Positions 1 through 7,776 of a stretch of 64,000 nucleotides of DNA are shown piece after piece. The position numbers were made by a program, and so were the translations under genes. Source of the DNA: a virus; the IMG/VR virus record IMGVR_UViG_3300034375_010007, positions 1 through 64,000 of that record. One strand, 5' to 3'. The notes beneath the pieces are model-generated. The model searched no databases, was not told the DNA's origin, and saw nothing but the letters and a program-made list of their open reading frames with translations. Positions within the stretch are counted from its first letter, which is position 1; every line of letters begins with the position of its first letter.

Positions 1-48
1 AAAGCGCGGAAAACTGGGAAGCCAAAAACAAAGTATGCAGCAATCAAA

Positions 49-681
49 ATGTTTCTGATTGACTTGGTAGAAAAAGGCAAAGCCAAAAAGTTAGGTTCAG
101 GCGCTTTCCGCACTGTATATCAATTCAATGAAAATCCGAATGTTGTTCTGAAATATGCTCGTGGTGGTTACGACGACGCTATGAGAATGAACAAAGAAGA
201 TTTCGAAATAGCAAGAAAGTACCCTTCAATTTCCCCGCGCGTGTATGCGCACGACGACGAATGGACTTGGGTTTACATGGACTACGTAGAGCCGGCTTTT
301 ATCGGTGAAGATGGCCGCTATTACGAAGCGGTTCGAAACACATTCCCAGCCGTGACAAAATACATAATGGCTAACGTAAACGATTATCTTCCTATCAATC
401 CTTATGATCCCGATGAATTAATGCTTGTTCTTTCAACTGCTGCCGCAAAGCTTTCCCGTAAAGACCGGCGATCGCCACGGACGCGTCGAGGTAGAGGCAT
501 CGAAGATTGGGTCGACCGCCATAAAGAAGGTCTTCTAAAAGTTGCTGGACCAACTTTTATCCAACTATCCAAAGCAATGGTAGAATACGATATTTCGCCC
601 CAAGAACTTCGGCAAGCAAATGTCGGGTATGGAAAAGACGACAAGTTAATCATTATTGACTCATCTATCTTCGAAGACTAG
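49..681 (+). CDS. Protein-kinase-fold phage protein, possibly 5' partial
   Basis: The N-terminal part has a glycine-rich loop (LGSGAFRTVYQF, residues about 16-27) followed by a VVLKYA strand with the expected ATP-binding lysine. DEWTWVYMDYVEP looks like a hinge region. Near the C-terminus, ISPQELRQANVGY followed by IIIDSSIFED looks like a catalytic loop plus metal-binding aspartate, with Glu where kinases of this kind usually have the catalytic Asp. It may therefore be a degenerate kinase or a kinase-fold binding protein. The frame stays open to base 1 and no SD precedes the ATG at 49, so the true start may be outside the window. The substrate is unknown. Confidence 0.6.
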   Translation: MFLIDLVEKGKAKKLGSGAFRTVYQFNENPNVVLKYARGGYDDAMRMNKEDFEIARKYPSISPRVYAHDDEWTWVYMDYVEPAFIGEDGRYYEAVRNTFPAVTKYIMANVNDYLPINPYDPDELMLVLSTAAAKLSRKDRRSPRTRRGRGIEDWVDRHKEGLLKVAGPTFIQLSKAMVEYDISPQELRQANVGYGKDDKLIIIDSSIFED

Positions 682-702
682 TTACCTATAGGAGAGTAAC
701 TT

Positions 703-1209
703 ATGAGTTTCTTTGTAATTGTCCATAGCATAATGGTTGTCTGCTACGCTGGTATGACTTACTATATCTGGCGTGGCTGGAAACGAAATGCCCTTGAAAG
801 AAAATTCAACACTGCACTCCGTAATTCTGCTATTGCGCTTGTCGAAGATATGCAAGACGAGATAGCTAGAAATGAAAAATTAGTCGCGGAAGCTAAATCG
901 CAAATTGCCATGGCGATGACTGCTATGGAAGCCGATATGGCGTCGGCTGCTTATAACCCTCCCCAAGATGTTGACGATATGCTTAATGATCCCGGGATGC
1001 TCGGGTCAATCATTAACGCGATTATTGTAAAGTATGGCGATATGAGAATTGGAATGAGCGATATGATGCAATTAGATGAAGATCAAAGTATCTCTATCTA
1101 TATCGACACAGCATCAAAAGAAATGGTTCTATCCACACAACACGATCTAGGAGACAAAATCTCGTTCATCAATTTCTCTAATCCCAAAGATGACGAGACT
1201 TACCATTAA
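703..1209 (+). CDS. Membrane-anchored protein of unknown function
   Basis: A 168-aa protein with one N-terminal hydrophobic segment (residues about 2-24), then a basic turn (RGWKRNALERKF) and a mostly helical soluble part with a coiled-coil-like stretch (about 45-75). This suggests an inner-membrane protein with a cytoplasmic tail. An SD (GGAGAG) lies a few bases before the ATG. The stop overlaps the start of the next gene by one base, so the two are probably co-translated. No family recognised. Confidence 0.6.
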   Translation: MSFFVIVHSIMVVCYAGMTYYIWRGWKRNALERKFNTALRNSAIALVEDMQDEIARNEKLVAEAKSQIAMAMTAMEADMASAAYNPPQDVDDMLNDPGMLGSIINAIIVKYGDMRIGMSDMMQLDEDQSISIYIDTASKEMVLSTQHDLGDKISFINFSNPKDDETYH

Positions 1210-1421
1210 TGAAGGTTGGTGATTTAGTCCGCTGGGCCAAAACAGATCAAATCGGAATTGTTCTTGATATCTTTGGAGATCTGGACCCCCAAGACCCTTG
1301 GATTCGCGTTGTATTCCAAAAAGGTGATCAACAAACTTTTCAGTGGTGCAAAATATCAAGCTTGGCACCAATAAAAAAGAAGGGGCCGAAACCGACCCCT
1401 TCTCATAGGCGCACTGATTAG
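1209..1421 (+). CDS. Small conserved-type phage protein
   Basis: A 70-aa protein starting MKVGDLVRW. It has the pattern of short SH3-like barrel proteins common in phages (GDLVRW, then GIVLDIF, DPWIRVVFQ, and a W-C-K-I-SSL end). Such folds often bind nucleic acid or act as small adaptors, but function here is unknown. The start overlaps the previous stop by one base. The basic, proline-rich C-terminus is encoded by DNA that also forms the terminator of the opposing prkA operon. Confidence 0.55.
   Translation: MKVGDLVRWAKTDQIGIVLDIFGDLDPQDPWIRVVFQKGDQQTFQWCKISSLAPIKKKGPKPTPSHRRTD
1371..1403 (-). terminator. Rho-independent terminator of the yeaH-spoVR-prkA operon
   Basis: Read on the minus strand, an 8-bp perfect stem (AGAAGGGG paired with CCCCTTCT, 1378-1403) with a 10-base loop is followed by a run of six T. 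This is a standard intrinsic terminator about 30 bases beyond the prkA stop. It lies inside the 3' end of the convergent small gene, so it insulates the reverse operon from the forward genes. Confidence 0.8.
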
Positions 1422-1434
1422 TGGAAGTGGGAGT

Positions 1435-3369
1435 TTATGAGTCGCGCCATAGATTGTTTGAAGCAAACTTAATTACTTCTTCTGCTGAATCCTCGTTATA
1501 ACCGTAGTCATCGATTAGAGTCTGGACCATTGCGTTAAACTTCTTTTGCTGCTTAACATCTCTGGACTTGGACTTTGTCACGATACGAGAAATATCTCTT
1601 ACAGAAGCAACCAACTTGGATTCAATTGCCTCACGGAGCGGACCGTAAGAACGCCAGTCGATTACCTCACCTCTACGAAGCTTCGCAAACATGTAAGAAG
1701 TAATATCGGCACGGAAGTTGTTCTTTGCAGAACCCTTGATACCAATCTGCTCCTCAATAGAGGAAAGGAACTTCTCATCTGCTTCCATCTCTTCGTTTGT
1801 AACACGATCCTTGACTTTGGTGCTATTGACGTAAGCCTCGGCGTGGTCAAGGTAGTTGTTGAATAGGGACTCAGCCTGCTCTTCGTAAGCTGTAACGAAA
1901 GCCTTCGTGATTTCCTTCTCAAGGATAGAAAGATACTCTTCGTGAAGAACCTTTTGAAGGAAAGCCAAGCAACGGCTACGCTCATCAGGGTTTACGATTT
2001 GCTCTTTTACTTGCTTGATAAGAGACTCGCGAATAGAGATTGGAGTAATCATATTCTTTGTGGAGTCGGCTAGTGCAGCATCGATCGCCTTCATGATAAA
2101 GCGAGTAGAGATACCAGTCATACCCTCGTCCTCTACCTCTTCGCGAAGATCCTTGATATCAACCTTCTTGATGAGACCCTTCTCAACAATCTCCTCACCG
2201 TTGTAGATCTTCATCTTGGTTAGGGCATCAACCTTGTTGGAAGGCTTGAGGCGAGAAAGAACGGAGAACATTGCAGCAACCCGTAGTGTGTGCGGAGCAA
2301 TGTGACTATCAAAGTCAGAACGACCGATCAACTTCTCATAGATTCTTACTTCCTGATCAACCTCAAGGCAGTAAGGAACATTGACACGAACGATACGGTC
2401 AAGGATAGCCTCGTTTGTGTGCTCAGCCTTGAACTTGTTCCACTCTGCTTCGTTACAGTGAGCAAGAATAACACCATCAAAGTAAATCATTGCTTGCTTG
2501 CCTGGAGAAGGAACTGACTTCTCCTGGGTTGCTGTGATCATTGTGTGAAGGAACTCAATCTCATTCTTGAAAACCTCAACGAACTCAACGATGCCTCGGT
2601 TGCCGACGTTGAACGCTCCGTTAAGAGACAGAACACGCGGATCGTCCTCTGGGTATAAGTCAAGCTTTGAAATGTCCTCAGAGCCGATTAGAAGGCTTGT
2701 ATCCTGTGTGTTTGGATCCATTGGAGGAACAACACCGACACCCTTGCGCCCACGAACAGAGAAAGAAGACTCTGTGATTGGGAACTTTGTAAAGTCACCA
2801 CCGTACTCCTCTAGAAGTCGGTGACGGCATACAGGGCAAAGGTCGCCTTCAATCTTGATGCCGTATGTCTCGGCAAACTCATCACGCAAAGAACGCGGGA
2901 TAAGGTGAAGAGGCTCCTCACGGATTGGACAGCCATCCAAAGCATAGATTGGATCACACTGCTCAAGTGCTCCCTTGATGTGCTCTACAAGAGCAGACTT
3001 GCCTGCGCCTACCGGACCGAGAAGAAGAAGAACCTGACGGCTCTCCTCGCCCTTCATCGCAGCAGAGTGAAGGAAACGAACAACCTTCTCCAAAGGACGC
3101 TCCATACCAAAGAACTGACCTGAGAAGTAATCGTAAGTCTTTACTGTCTCGCCATTGAAAAGTTTATTACAGCGCGGGTCAGTCTCGTCTAAAACTGTAA
3201 CCCCCTCACCGATAATCTTCTCGTAAAGTCTTTTGTGAGCAAGAGCAGGAATGTTGCGATCTTCCTCAATAAGTTTTAGGTAATCTTCCAGTACCCCGGA
3301 GAACTTCTCTCTCTTCTTACTCTCACGGTGTTCTCTAACCGATTCGAGAAACTTGCTTGTTGTGGTCAT
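1435..3369 (-). CDS. prkA: PrkA family AAA+ serine protein kinase (YeaG-like)
   Basis: From the ATG at 3369 the protein is 644 aa, the usual length of bacterial YeaG/PrkA. The start is chosen because GGGAG sits 7 bases before it; an ATG 21 bases further upstream would overlap spoVR. Visible motifs are the Walker A GPVGAGKS (about residue 114), a CPVC pair (about 180) and FDGVILAHCNEAEW, typical of PrkA, with the kinase-like C-terminal part intact. Bacterial PrkA proteins are cytoplasmic AAA+ proteins linked to starvation, stress and sporulation, reported as kinases and in Bacillus as a protease-like ATPase. It is the last gene of the yeaH-spoVR-prkA operon, one base after spoVR. No disruption is seen. 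Confidence 0.95.
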   Translation of the reverse strand: MTTTSKFLESVREHRESKKREKFSGVLEDYLKLIEEDRNIPALAHKRLYEKIIGEGVTVLDETDPRCNKLFNGETVKTYDYFSGQFFGMERPLEKVVRFLHSAAMKGEESRQVLLLLGPVGAGKSALVEHIKGALEQCDPIYALDGCPIREEPLHLIPRSLRDEFAETYGIKIEGDLCPVCRHRLLEEYGGDFTKFPITESSFSVRGRKGVGVVPPMDPNTQDTSLLIGSEDISKLDLYPEDDPRVLSLNGAFNVGNRGIVEFVEVFKNEIEFLHTMITATQEKSVPSPGKQAMIYFDGVILAHCNEAEWNKFKAEHTNEAILDRIVRVNVPYCLEVDQEVRIYEKLIGRSDFDSHIAPHTLRVAAMFSVLSRLKPSNKVDALTKMKIYNGEEIVEKGLIKKVDIKDLREEVEDEGMTGISTRFIMKAIDAALADSTKNMITPISIRESLIKQVKEQIVNPDERSRCLAFLQKVLHEEYLSILEKEITKAFVTAYEEQAESLFNNYLDHAEAYVNSTKVKDRVTNEEMEADEKFLSSIEEQIGIKGSAKNNFRADITSYMFAKLRRGEVIDWRSYGPLREAIESKLVASVRDISRIVTKSKSRDVKQQKKFNAMVQTLIDDYGYNEDSAEEVIKFASNNLWRDS

Positions 3370-3370
3370 G

Positions 3371-4678
3371 CTAAAACTCCCATATTTCATCTTCCACTAT
3401 GGTGATTAATTTCACCTCACCACGCCAAAGGGCTTTAATGTGATCAAACACTTTACGCGCGTAATTCATTTCTAAATCTCTACCATCGTGCTCGTGAACG
3501 AGAGAAAGTGTTCCATCTTTCTCAATCTCTTCTACGAATACGACCGGTATTCTGTTGAGACCTACATTCGTAATCATCGCATCACGAACTTTCTCCCAAC
3601 CTTCTACATCCGATATATCATCTACTATACTAGATTGTTGCTTCCTATTAAAGGAATAAGAGAAATAATTATGCTCTCTCATAAATTCTTCATCAGTATA
3701 AAAACGTAGGAATGTTATATCGTTATGAACTTCTCGGATTGTCTTTGCTTCCTCGAAACCTTTCTCTTCAATAATCTTCTGGAAGAGAGTGTATCCTAAA
3801 TGATAAGGATTGATTTGTCCAAGGTGCGGACGAATAACTTGATTGTGTAGCTTTACAAAAGGCAAATAAAGACCATCAGGAAGATTTAGTTCGTTGATAA
3901 TCTTTTGATGGATTGTGCAAGCCCATCCTTCGTTCATTACCTTTGTAAGAGCCTGCGGAATAAAGTATTTTGAAGATTCTTCAACAATAAGAATAAGATT
4001 TCTCTCCCACTCCTCAAGATTTTTGCTGTGCTCGGCAATAAAACGAAGAAGATTGTACTCAGGACGTATAGGAACCTTGCTTAGATTTGGATTGTAGTCC
4101 GGATTTTCCATCATCTTCTCTTTTTCAGACTCAATAATCTCAGCACGGGTCTTATATTTGATGCCTGGGTATCTTGGAACCTGATATTTGATTGAGTGAG
4201 CGGCATCTAGGATGTTTTCAACTTTATCAATACCGATTGAAGGATCCTCAATCAACTGACGAACGTATTTCGCAGCAGATTTGAAGCTTGAAATAATGTT
4301 TGAAGGGTCTGTGTGAGCAAACATTCGGTTCTGTTTGAAGAAATCCGAGTGTCCAACACAGTGAGCCATCGTTAGAATGTGAATGTAAAGAGCATTTTCT
4401 CTCATCAAGTAAGCGATTGACGGATTTGAGTTGATAATCATCTCATATGGAAGCCCAGTTTGCCCCATATTGTAAAGAGTGTGAGTTCTTTCATACTCTT
4501 TTCCGTAAGACCAGTGTCGATAATGCGTTGGAAGACCTGTGTAAGCCATCGCTCCAAGCATTTCAGCGTAATCAATGATCTCGTAATCGATTGGAAACCA
4601 ATCTAATCCTAAATCTTCGCCTACACGACAGATTTTGTCGTCCCATTTTTGTAGATCTGCGACTGTCCAGTCACTCAT
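3371..4678 (-). CDS. spoVR: SpoVR family protein (YcgB-like)
   Basis: A 435-aa SpoVR-family protein, slightly shorter than B. subtilis SpoVR and E. coli YcgB. The family block MNEGWACTIHQKI, then PHLGQINPYHLGYTLFQKI, lies around residues 247-300. SpoVR is needed for spore cortex formation in Bacillus, but the family is widespread in non-sporing proteobacteria, almost always next to prkA and yeaH; its biochemistry is unresolved. The start overlaps the yeaH stop as ATGA and its stop lies one base before prkA, so all three are translationally coupled. Length and conserved blocks suggest an active gene. Confidence 0.93.
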   Translation of the reverse strand: MSDWTVADLQKWDDKICRVGEDLGLDWFPIDYEIIDYAEMLGAMAYTGLPTHYRHWSYGKEYERTHTLYNMGQTGLPYEMIINSNPSIAYLMRENALYIHILTMAHCVGHSDFFKQNRMFAHTDPSNIISSFKSAAKYVRQLIEDPSIGIDKVENILDAAHSIKYQVPRYPGIKYKTRAEIIESEKEKMMENPDYNPNLSKVPIRPEYNLLRFIAEHSKNLEEWERNLILIVEESSKYFIPQALTKVMNEGWACTIHQKIINELNLPDGLYLPFVKLHNQVIRPHLGQINPYHLGYTLFQKIIEEKGFEEAKTIREVHNDITFLRFYTDEEFMREHNYFSYSFNRKQQSSIVDDISDVEGWEKVRDAMITNVGLNRIPVVFVEEIEKDGTLSLVHEHDGRDLEMNYARKVFDHIKALWRGEVKLITIVEDEIWEF

Positions 4679-5919
4679 TTTGTTTTACTCCCACCAAAAA
4701 GAGATTTGAAAGCCATCCAGATGTGCTCTGTCTGTCCAATCATCACTCTCTTGAACTTTTTATCAGTAATCGGTCTCAATCTTGCCCATAGATTATCTAA
4801 CTCTTCGTTCTTCCACGCCGAAAAGTTTGCCCATGGGCTGTTTTTGACTCCACTATCTTCCAAAGAATCGTCATCCAAGCCTTCGTAACTCTCATTTATC
4901 TCACAATAAGCTGTCAGTTGACTAATATCTTTGATTTCTTTGAACAAATCTATACATTTTTCGTTGTCGGAAGCCCAGTTTTCACCATCGCCACAATAAA
5001 ATGTATAAATATTCCAAGCATTTGGATGATATTCTTTCTCAACTATCTCCATTTGCATTTTCAAAGCAGATGAAATGATCGTTCCACCAAAAGTTCCAAC
5101 TTTAAAGAAGTCATCTTCGCTTACACGCTCGGCATTGGTCGAGTGAGAGATAAAAACAACCTCAACTTTCTCATATCGGTGGTTCAAGAACTGATAAAGC
5201 AGGAAAAAGAAGGATCTTGCAAGGTATTTGCGGTCCTGAGACATTGATCCAGACACATCCATCAGAAAAAAGATGACTGCTGACGAGTTTTCTTTCGCTT
5301 TTGGCTTAATGTGATGGTATTTGAGGTCATCTTTGTGAAAAGGAAAGCGCTCATCGGACTCTGGGTCGTAAGCACCGGTCTTTTCAGCCATTTTTTGACG
5401 ACGGATCTTTCTTTTTAGTGTTTCTTTCTTTGAAAGTCTCGGTCGGATGCCCTGAAAGCGATATCCTTTACGTTTTACGGTCTCTTGTGTGATAAAACGG
5501 AACTGCTTCTTCTCTAAATCTGGAAGTTCAAGGTCTGCAAACAGATATTCAGCCAACTCTTCAAGCGAAACCTCTACGTCGTAGTATTGATCACCTTTTT
5601 TATCGGATGCTTTGCCTGTTCCTTGTCCAGAACCCTTTTGGGCACGTTGTTTTCCGATTTTTTGGCCTCTTTTTAGAGAATGCTCGCCACCAGATCCAAC
5701 AGTTTTGTTTTGCTGTCCAGATCCGTAGACAAATCGGTACTCCTTGAGCCCTCTAACAGGAACTCTAATCTTTTTCTTGCCGTTTTGACCGATGATTGAC
5801 TCCTCAGCAATCACATCCTTGATAGATTCTTTGATTGCTTTTTCAATCTTCTTTTTATGCCGCGATCGATCGCTTGCGGCGCGGTCTACAATAGACTCGT
5901 GTTTACGAAATACGCTCAT
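4675..5919 (-). CDS. yeaH: YeaH/YhbH family VWA-domain protein (DUF444)
   Basis: A 414-aa protein, close to E. coli YeaH (427 aa). The N-terminus is basic (RSRHKKKIEKAI), the middle is Gly/Lys/Gln-rich, and a von Willebrand A domain follows with the metal site MDVSGSMS at about residues 218-225 and a second metal-site threonine in GGTIIS. YeaH is the VWA partner encoded with PrkA, reminiscent of MoxR/RavA-VWA ATPase-adaptor pairs (analogy, not proof). First gene of the reverse operon. A weak AGGA lies only 2 bases before the ATG. Confidence 0.93.
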   Translation of the reverse strand: MSVFRKHESIVDRAASDRSRHKKKIEKAIKESIKDVIAEESIIGQNGKKKIRVPVRGLKEYRFVYGSGQQNKTVGSGGEHSLKRGQKIGKQRAQKGSGQGTGKASDKKGDQYYDVEVSLEELAEYLFADLELPDLEKKQFRFITQETVKRKGYRFQGIRPRLSKKETLKRKIRRQKMAEKTGAYDPESDERFPFHKDDLKYHHIKPKAKENSSAVIFFLMDVSGSMSQDRKYLARSFFFLLYQFLNHRYEKVEVVFISHSTNAERVSEDDFFKVGTFGGTIISSALKMQMEIVEKEYHPNAWNIYTFYCGDGENWASDNEKCIDLFKEIKDISQLTAYCEINESYEGLDDDSLEDSGVKNSPWANFSAWKNEELDNLWARLRPITDKKFKRVMIGQTEHIWMAFKSLFGGSKTK

Positions 5920-5967
5920 ATCCTAAATACTTTACCACCCACTCTAAAAACATTTTAGTTTTGCTGT

Positions 5968-5997
5968 TATTAGCAGTATAATACATAAATGCTAATA
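5968..5997. promoter_or_regulatory. Divergent promoter with 8-bp inverted repeat (operator candidate)
   Basis: Between the divergent yeaH operon and the hydroxylase gene, TATTAGCA (5968-5975) and TGCTAATA (5990-5997) form a perfect 8-bp inverted repeat with a 14-base centre. The centre holds TATAAT (5977-5982) on the plus strand and, overlapping it, TATTAT (5983-5978) on the minus strand. The right arm overlaps the ATG at 5989. A dimeric regulator bound here would block both directions. No good -35 is visible for either, so promoter strength is uncertain. Confidence 0.5.
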
Positions 5998-6438
5998 CTT
6001 CAAGTCTTATTTCTTCTTATTATCGGTCATTTCACAGCGGCACTCTTAGTATACCTGAACCATCGCTTCGTTTTTCACGGAAAGTTAGGTACAAAAGGTC
6101 CCTTAAAATTTATTCGTAGATATCATACACTACACCACGCGCACCCGAAAGGTGAAAGAGTATACGATCACATTTATATGCCCGTATGGGCGCGTGTGAT
6201 GTTTGTAGCCATTTATGTAGGCATCTCTTTTGTCTCGCTAGCGTTTGCTCTCGGGATGCTAACATTTTCTATATATTATGGCTACAATCACTTGGCGATT
6301 CACGAAAAAAAGCACAGAAATCATTCTTATTTTCATCACACGCTACATCACAAGGATCCGACTGTTAATTTTTCCGGAATGTATCCCTTTATAGACAAAC
6401 TATTCTCTACTTATAAAGAGAGTAGACCGATACTATGA
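5989..6438 (+). CDS. Membrane fatty acid hydroxylase / carotenoid hydroxylase-like protein
   Basis: A 149-aa integral membrane protein of the fatty acid hydroxylase superfamily. It carries the di-iron histidine clusters: HRFVFH (25-30), HTLHHAH (46-52), HEKKHRNH (105-112) and HHTLHH (116-121). Hydrophobic segments at about 2-24 and 68-98 fit a membrane oxygenase that hydroxylates acyl chains, sterols or carotenoids with O2. All metal ligands appear present. The substrate cannot be read. There is no SD; a TATAAT ends 6 bases before the ATG, so a leaderless transcript is possible. The YciA-like thioesterase fragment downstream would make two lipid-related genes. Confidence 0.8.
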   Translation: MLILQVLFLLIIGHFTAALLVYLNHRFVFHGKLGTKGPLKFIRRYHTLHHAHPKGERVYDHIYMPVWARVMFVAIYVGISFVSLAFALGMLTFSIYYGYNHLAIHEKKHRNHSYFHHTLHHKDPTVNFSGMYPFIDKLFSTYKESRPIL

Positions 6439-6442
6439 TTTT

Positions 6443-6943
6443 ATGGACAATGTAAACGTTCTAAAACTTGACTCTTCATTCAAACCTGTCGAAGTTATCT
6501 CTTGGCAAGAGGCTGTCGTTCTAACTTGGCTAAACAAAGCGTGGGCAGCTGAATACACGGATAAATGGGTTCGATCAGCCAAAGAAGCCTTTCAAATACC
6601 TTCTGTTATCGTTTTATTTCGTTATATTGACGAAAAGTTCTTTGAAGTTCCTTGTGTAAGGAGAAACATACTTCTTCGTGATGATTTTCACTGTCAGTAT
6701 TGCGGAAATCGTTTTAAAGAACAAGATTTGACGATTGACCACGTTCATCCTCGCTCTAAGGGCGGAAAAAACGATTGGGACAACGTTGCGACTGCTTGTA
6801 GAGACTGTAATCAGAAAAAAGGCGACCATATGCCCGAGAATGCGCCAGTTAAGATAATAAAGAAACCAACGGCTCCCTCATATCGTTCTCTAATCAAAAA
6901 AAGGATTGGGAATGCGAATAACAAATGGAAAGAGTATTTATAA
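6443..6943 (+). CDS. HNH endonuclease
   Basis: A 166-aa HNH nuclease with a C-terminal zinc-finger HNH fold: CQYCG (C84, C87), IDHVHPRSKGG (catalytic D99-H100), then W-D-N-V and CRDCNQKKG (C119, C122). The N-terminal half (VLKLDSSFKPVEVISWQEAV) is the extension common in phage and cyanobacterial HNH proteins. It could be a homing-type or genome-processing nuclease; there is no intron or inserted gene around it, so a free-standing role is likelier. Starts 4 bases after the hydroxylase stop. Confidence 0.88.
   Translation: MDNVNVLKLDSSFKPVEVISWQEAVVLTWLNKAWAAEYTDKWVRSAKEAFQIPSVIVLFRYIDEKFFEVPCVRRNILLRDDFHCQYCGNRFKEQDLTIDHVHPRSKGGKNDWDNVATACRDCNQKKGDHMPENAPVKIIKKPTAPSYRSLIKKRIGNANNKWKEYL
6935..6940 (+). 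promoter_or_regulatory. Candidate late promoter element TATTTA (amidase)
   Basis: TATTTA within the last codons of the HNH gene. A start about 7-8 bases downstream would give a short leader that still holds GGAG ahead of the amidase ATG at 6960. One of a recurrent set of such elements in this window. Confidence 0.4.
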
Positions 6944-6959
6944 CTGGGAGATTTTGTAA

Positions 6960-7577
6960 ATGTCGCGATATACTTGGTTGCTGGACCCTGGACACGGTGG
7001 GATGATAGACGGTGTCTATCAAACAAAAGGAAAAAGATCTCCTTTATTTGATGACGGCGTTGTTTTATACGAAGGTGAGTTCAACAGAGCCGTTACTAAA
7101 CAAATTTTAGAGTATTGTGATAAATCCAATATTGATGCTATCGATATTGTTGATTCTGAAAAAGATATTCCTCTTAGAGAGCGCGTCCTAAAAGCAAACA
7201 AACTTCACGCTCAAAAAAGAAACTGTATTTATGTTTCTATCCACGCAAATGCTTTTGGTAATGGTCGCGATTTCAACAGCGCAAGAGGCGCCTCCACTTT
7301 CCATCACGTAAACAGCAAGAAAGGTAGAGTATTGGCTGAGTCGCTTCAAAGATGGCTTGTCAAGCTTACGCCGTTCAGAGATCGTGGCGTCAAGGCAAAT
7401 GATAGTTGGGCAAACTTTTATGTTCTCCGCAAAACAAATATGCCGGCAATACTTTCAGAGAATGGTTTTATGACCAATAAAGAAGACGCAACACTTCTTC
7501 TTAGTCCTACCATTCGTACAACAATCGCCGCAGCACACTTTGCGATGATACAGGAAATAGAAGAAAATGGACTCTGA
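6960..7577 (+). CDS. N-acetylmuramoyl-L-alanine amidase (Amidase_3), endolysin
   Basis: A 205-aa zinc amidase. It has DPGHGG (zinc His12), E38 or E40 in LYEGEFN, SIHANA (His95) and the catalytic glutamate in SENGFM (E167). Family members cut the amide bond between MurNAc and the stem peptide. There is no signal peptide or cell-wall-binding domain, so it would be a globular endolysin needing a holin. GGGAG precedes the start. Its 3' end overlaps the next small gene by 11 bases. A virion or host-wall-remodelling role is an alternative, but lysis is simplest. Confidence 0.9.
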   Translation: MSRYTWLLDPGHGGMIDGVYQTKGKRSPLFDDGVVLYEGEFNRAVTKQILEYCDKSNIDAIDIVDSEKDIPLRERVLKANKLHAQKRNCIYVSIHANAFGNGRDFNSARGASTFHHVNSKKGRVLAESLQRWLVKLTPFRDRGVKANDSWANFYVLRKTNMPAILSENGFMTNKEDATLLLSPTIRTTIAAAHFAMIQEIEENGL

Positions 7578-7776
7578 TCAAGGAGAGATCCGACAAATCA
7601 GTTCTGCTATTAATGAATTGTTTGAAAAGGTTGATAGACTTAAATCAAAACTTGATAGTCTTTGTAACGAAACCGGCGGTTGCGAGCATATAAAGAAAGT
7701 CAATCGCGAAATACTAAAAAAGAAAGATAGCATCTTAAATGGAACTCATATCAACGCACTTCGTAAAGAAGAATGA
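7567..7776 (+). CDS. Small coiled-coil protein
   Basis: A 69-aa charged helical protein with heptad-like spacing (IRQISSAINELFEKVDRLKSKL, residues about 8-29) and two cysteines. Starts inside the amidase gene and ends inside the thioesterase gene, in different frames, as expected for packed phage genes. Function unknown. An SD-like GGAAATAGAAG precedes the start. Confidence 0.5.
   Translation: MDSDQGEIRQISSAINELFEKVDRLKSKLDSLCNETGGCEHIKKVNREILKKKDSILNGTHINALRKEE

Noticed and set aside
1435-5919. Bacterial chromosome fragment or chimeric contig explaining the prkA operon
   Set aside because: Both flanks are phage-like and the operon has compact phage-style overlaps with no composition break visible; still best confirmed by read coverage.
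5924-5929. TATTTA on the minus strand as promoter of yeaH
   Set aside because: Only 4 bases before the ATG, so the predicted start would fall inside the gene; spacing unlike the other sites.
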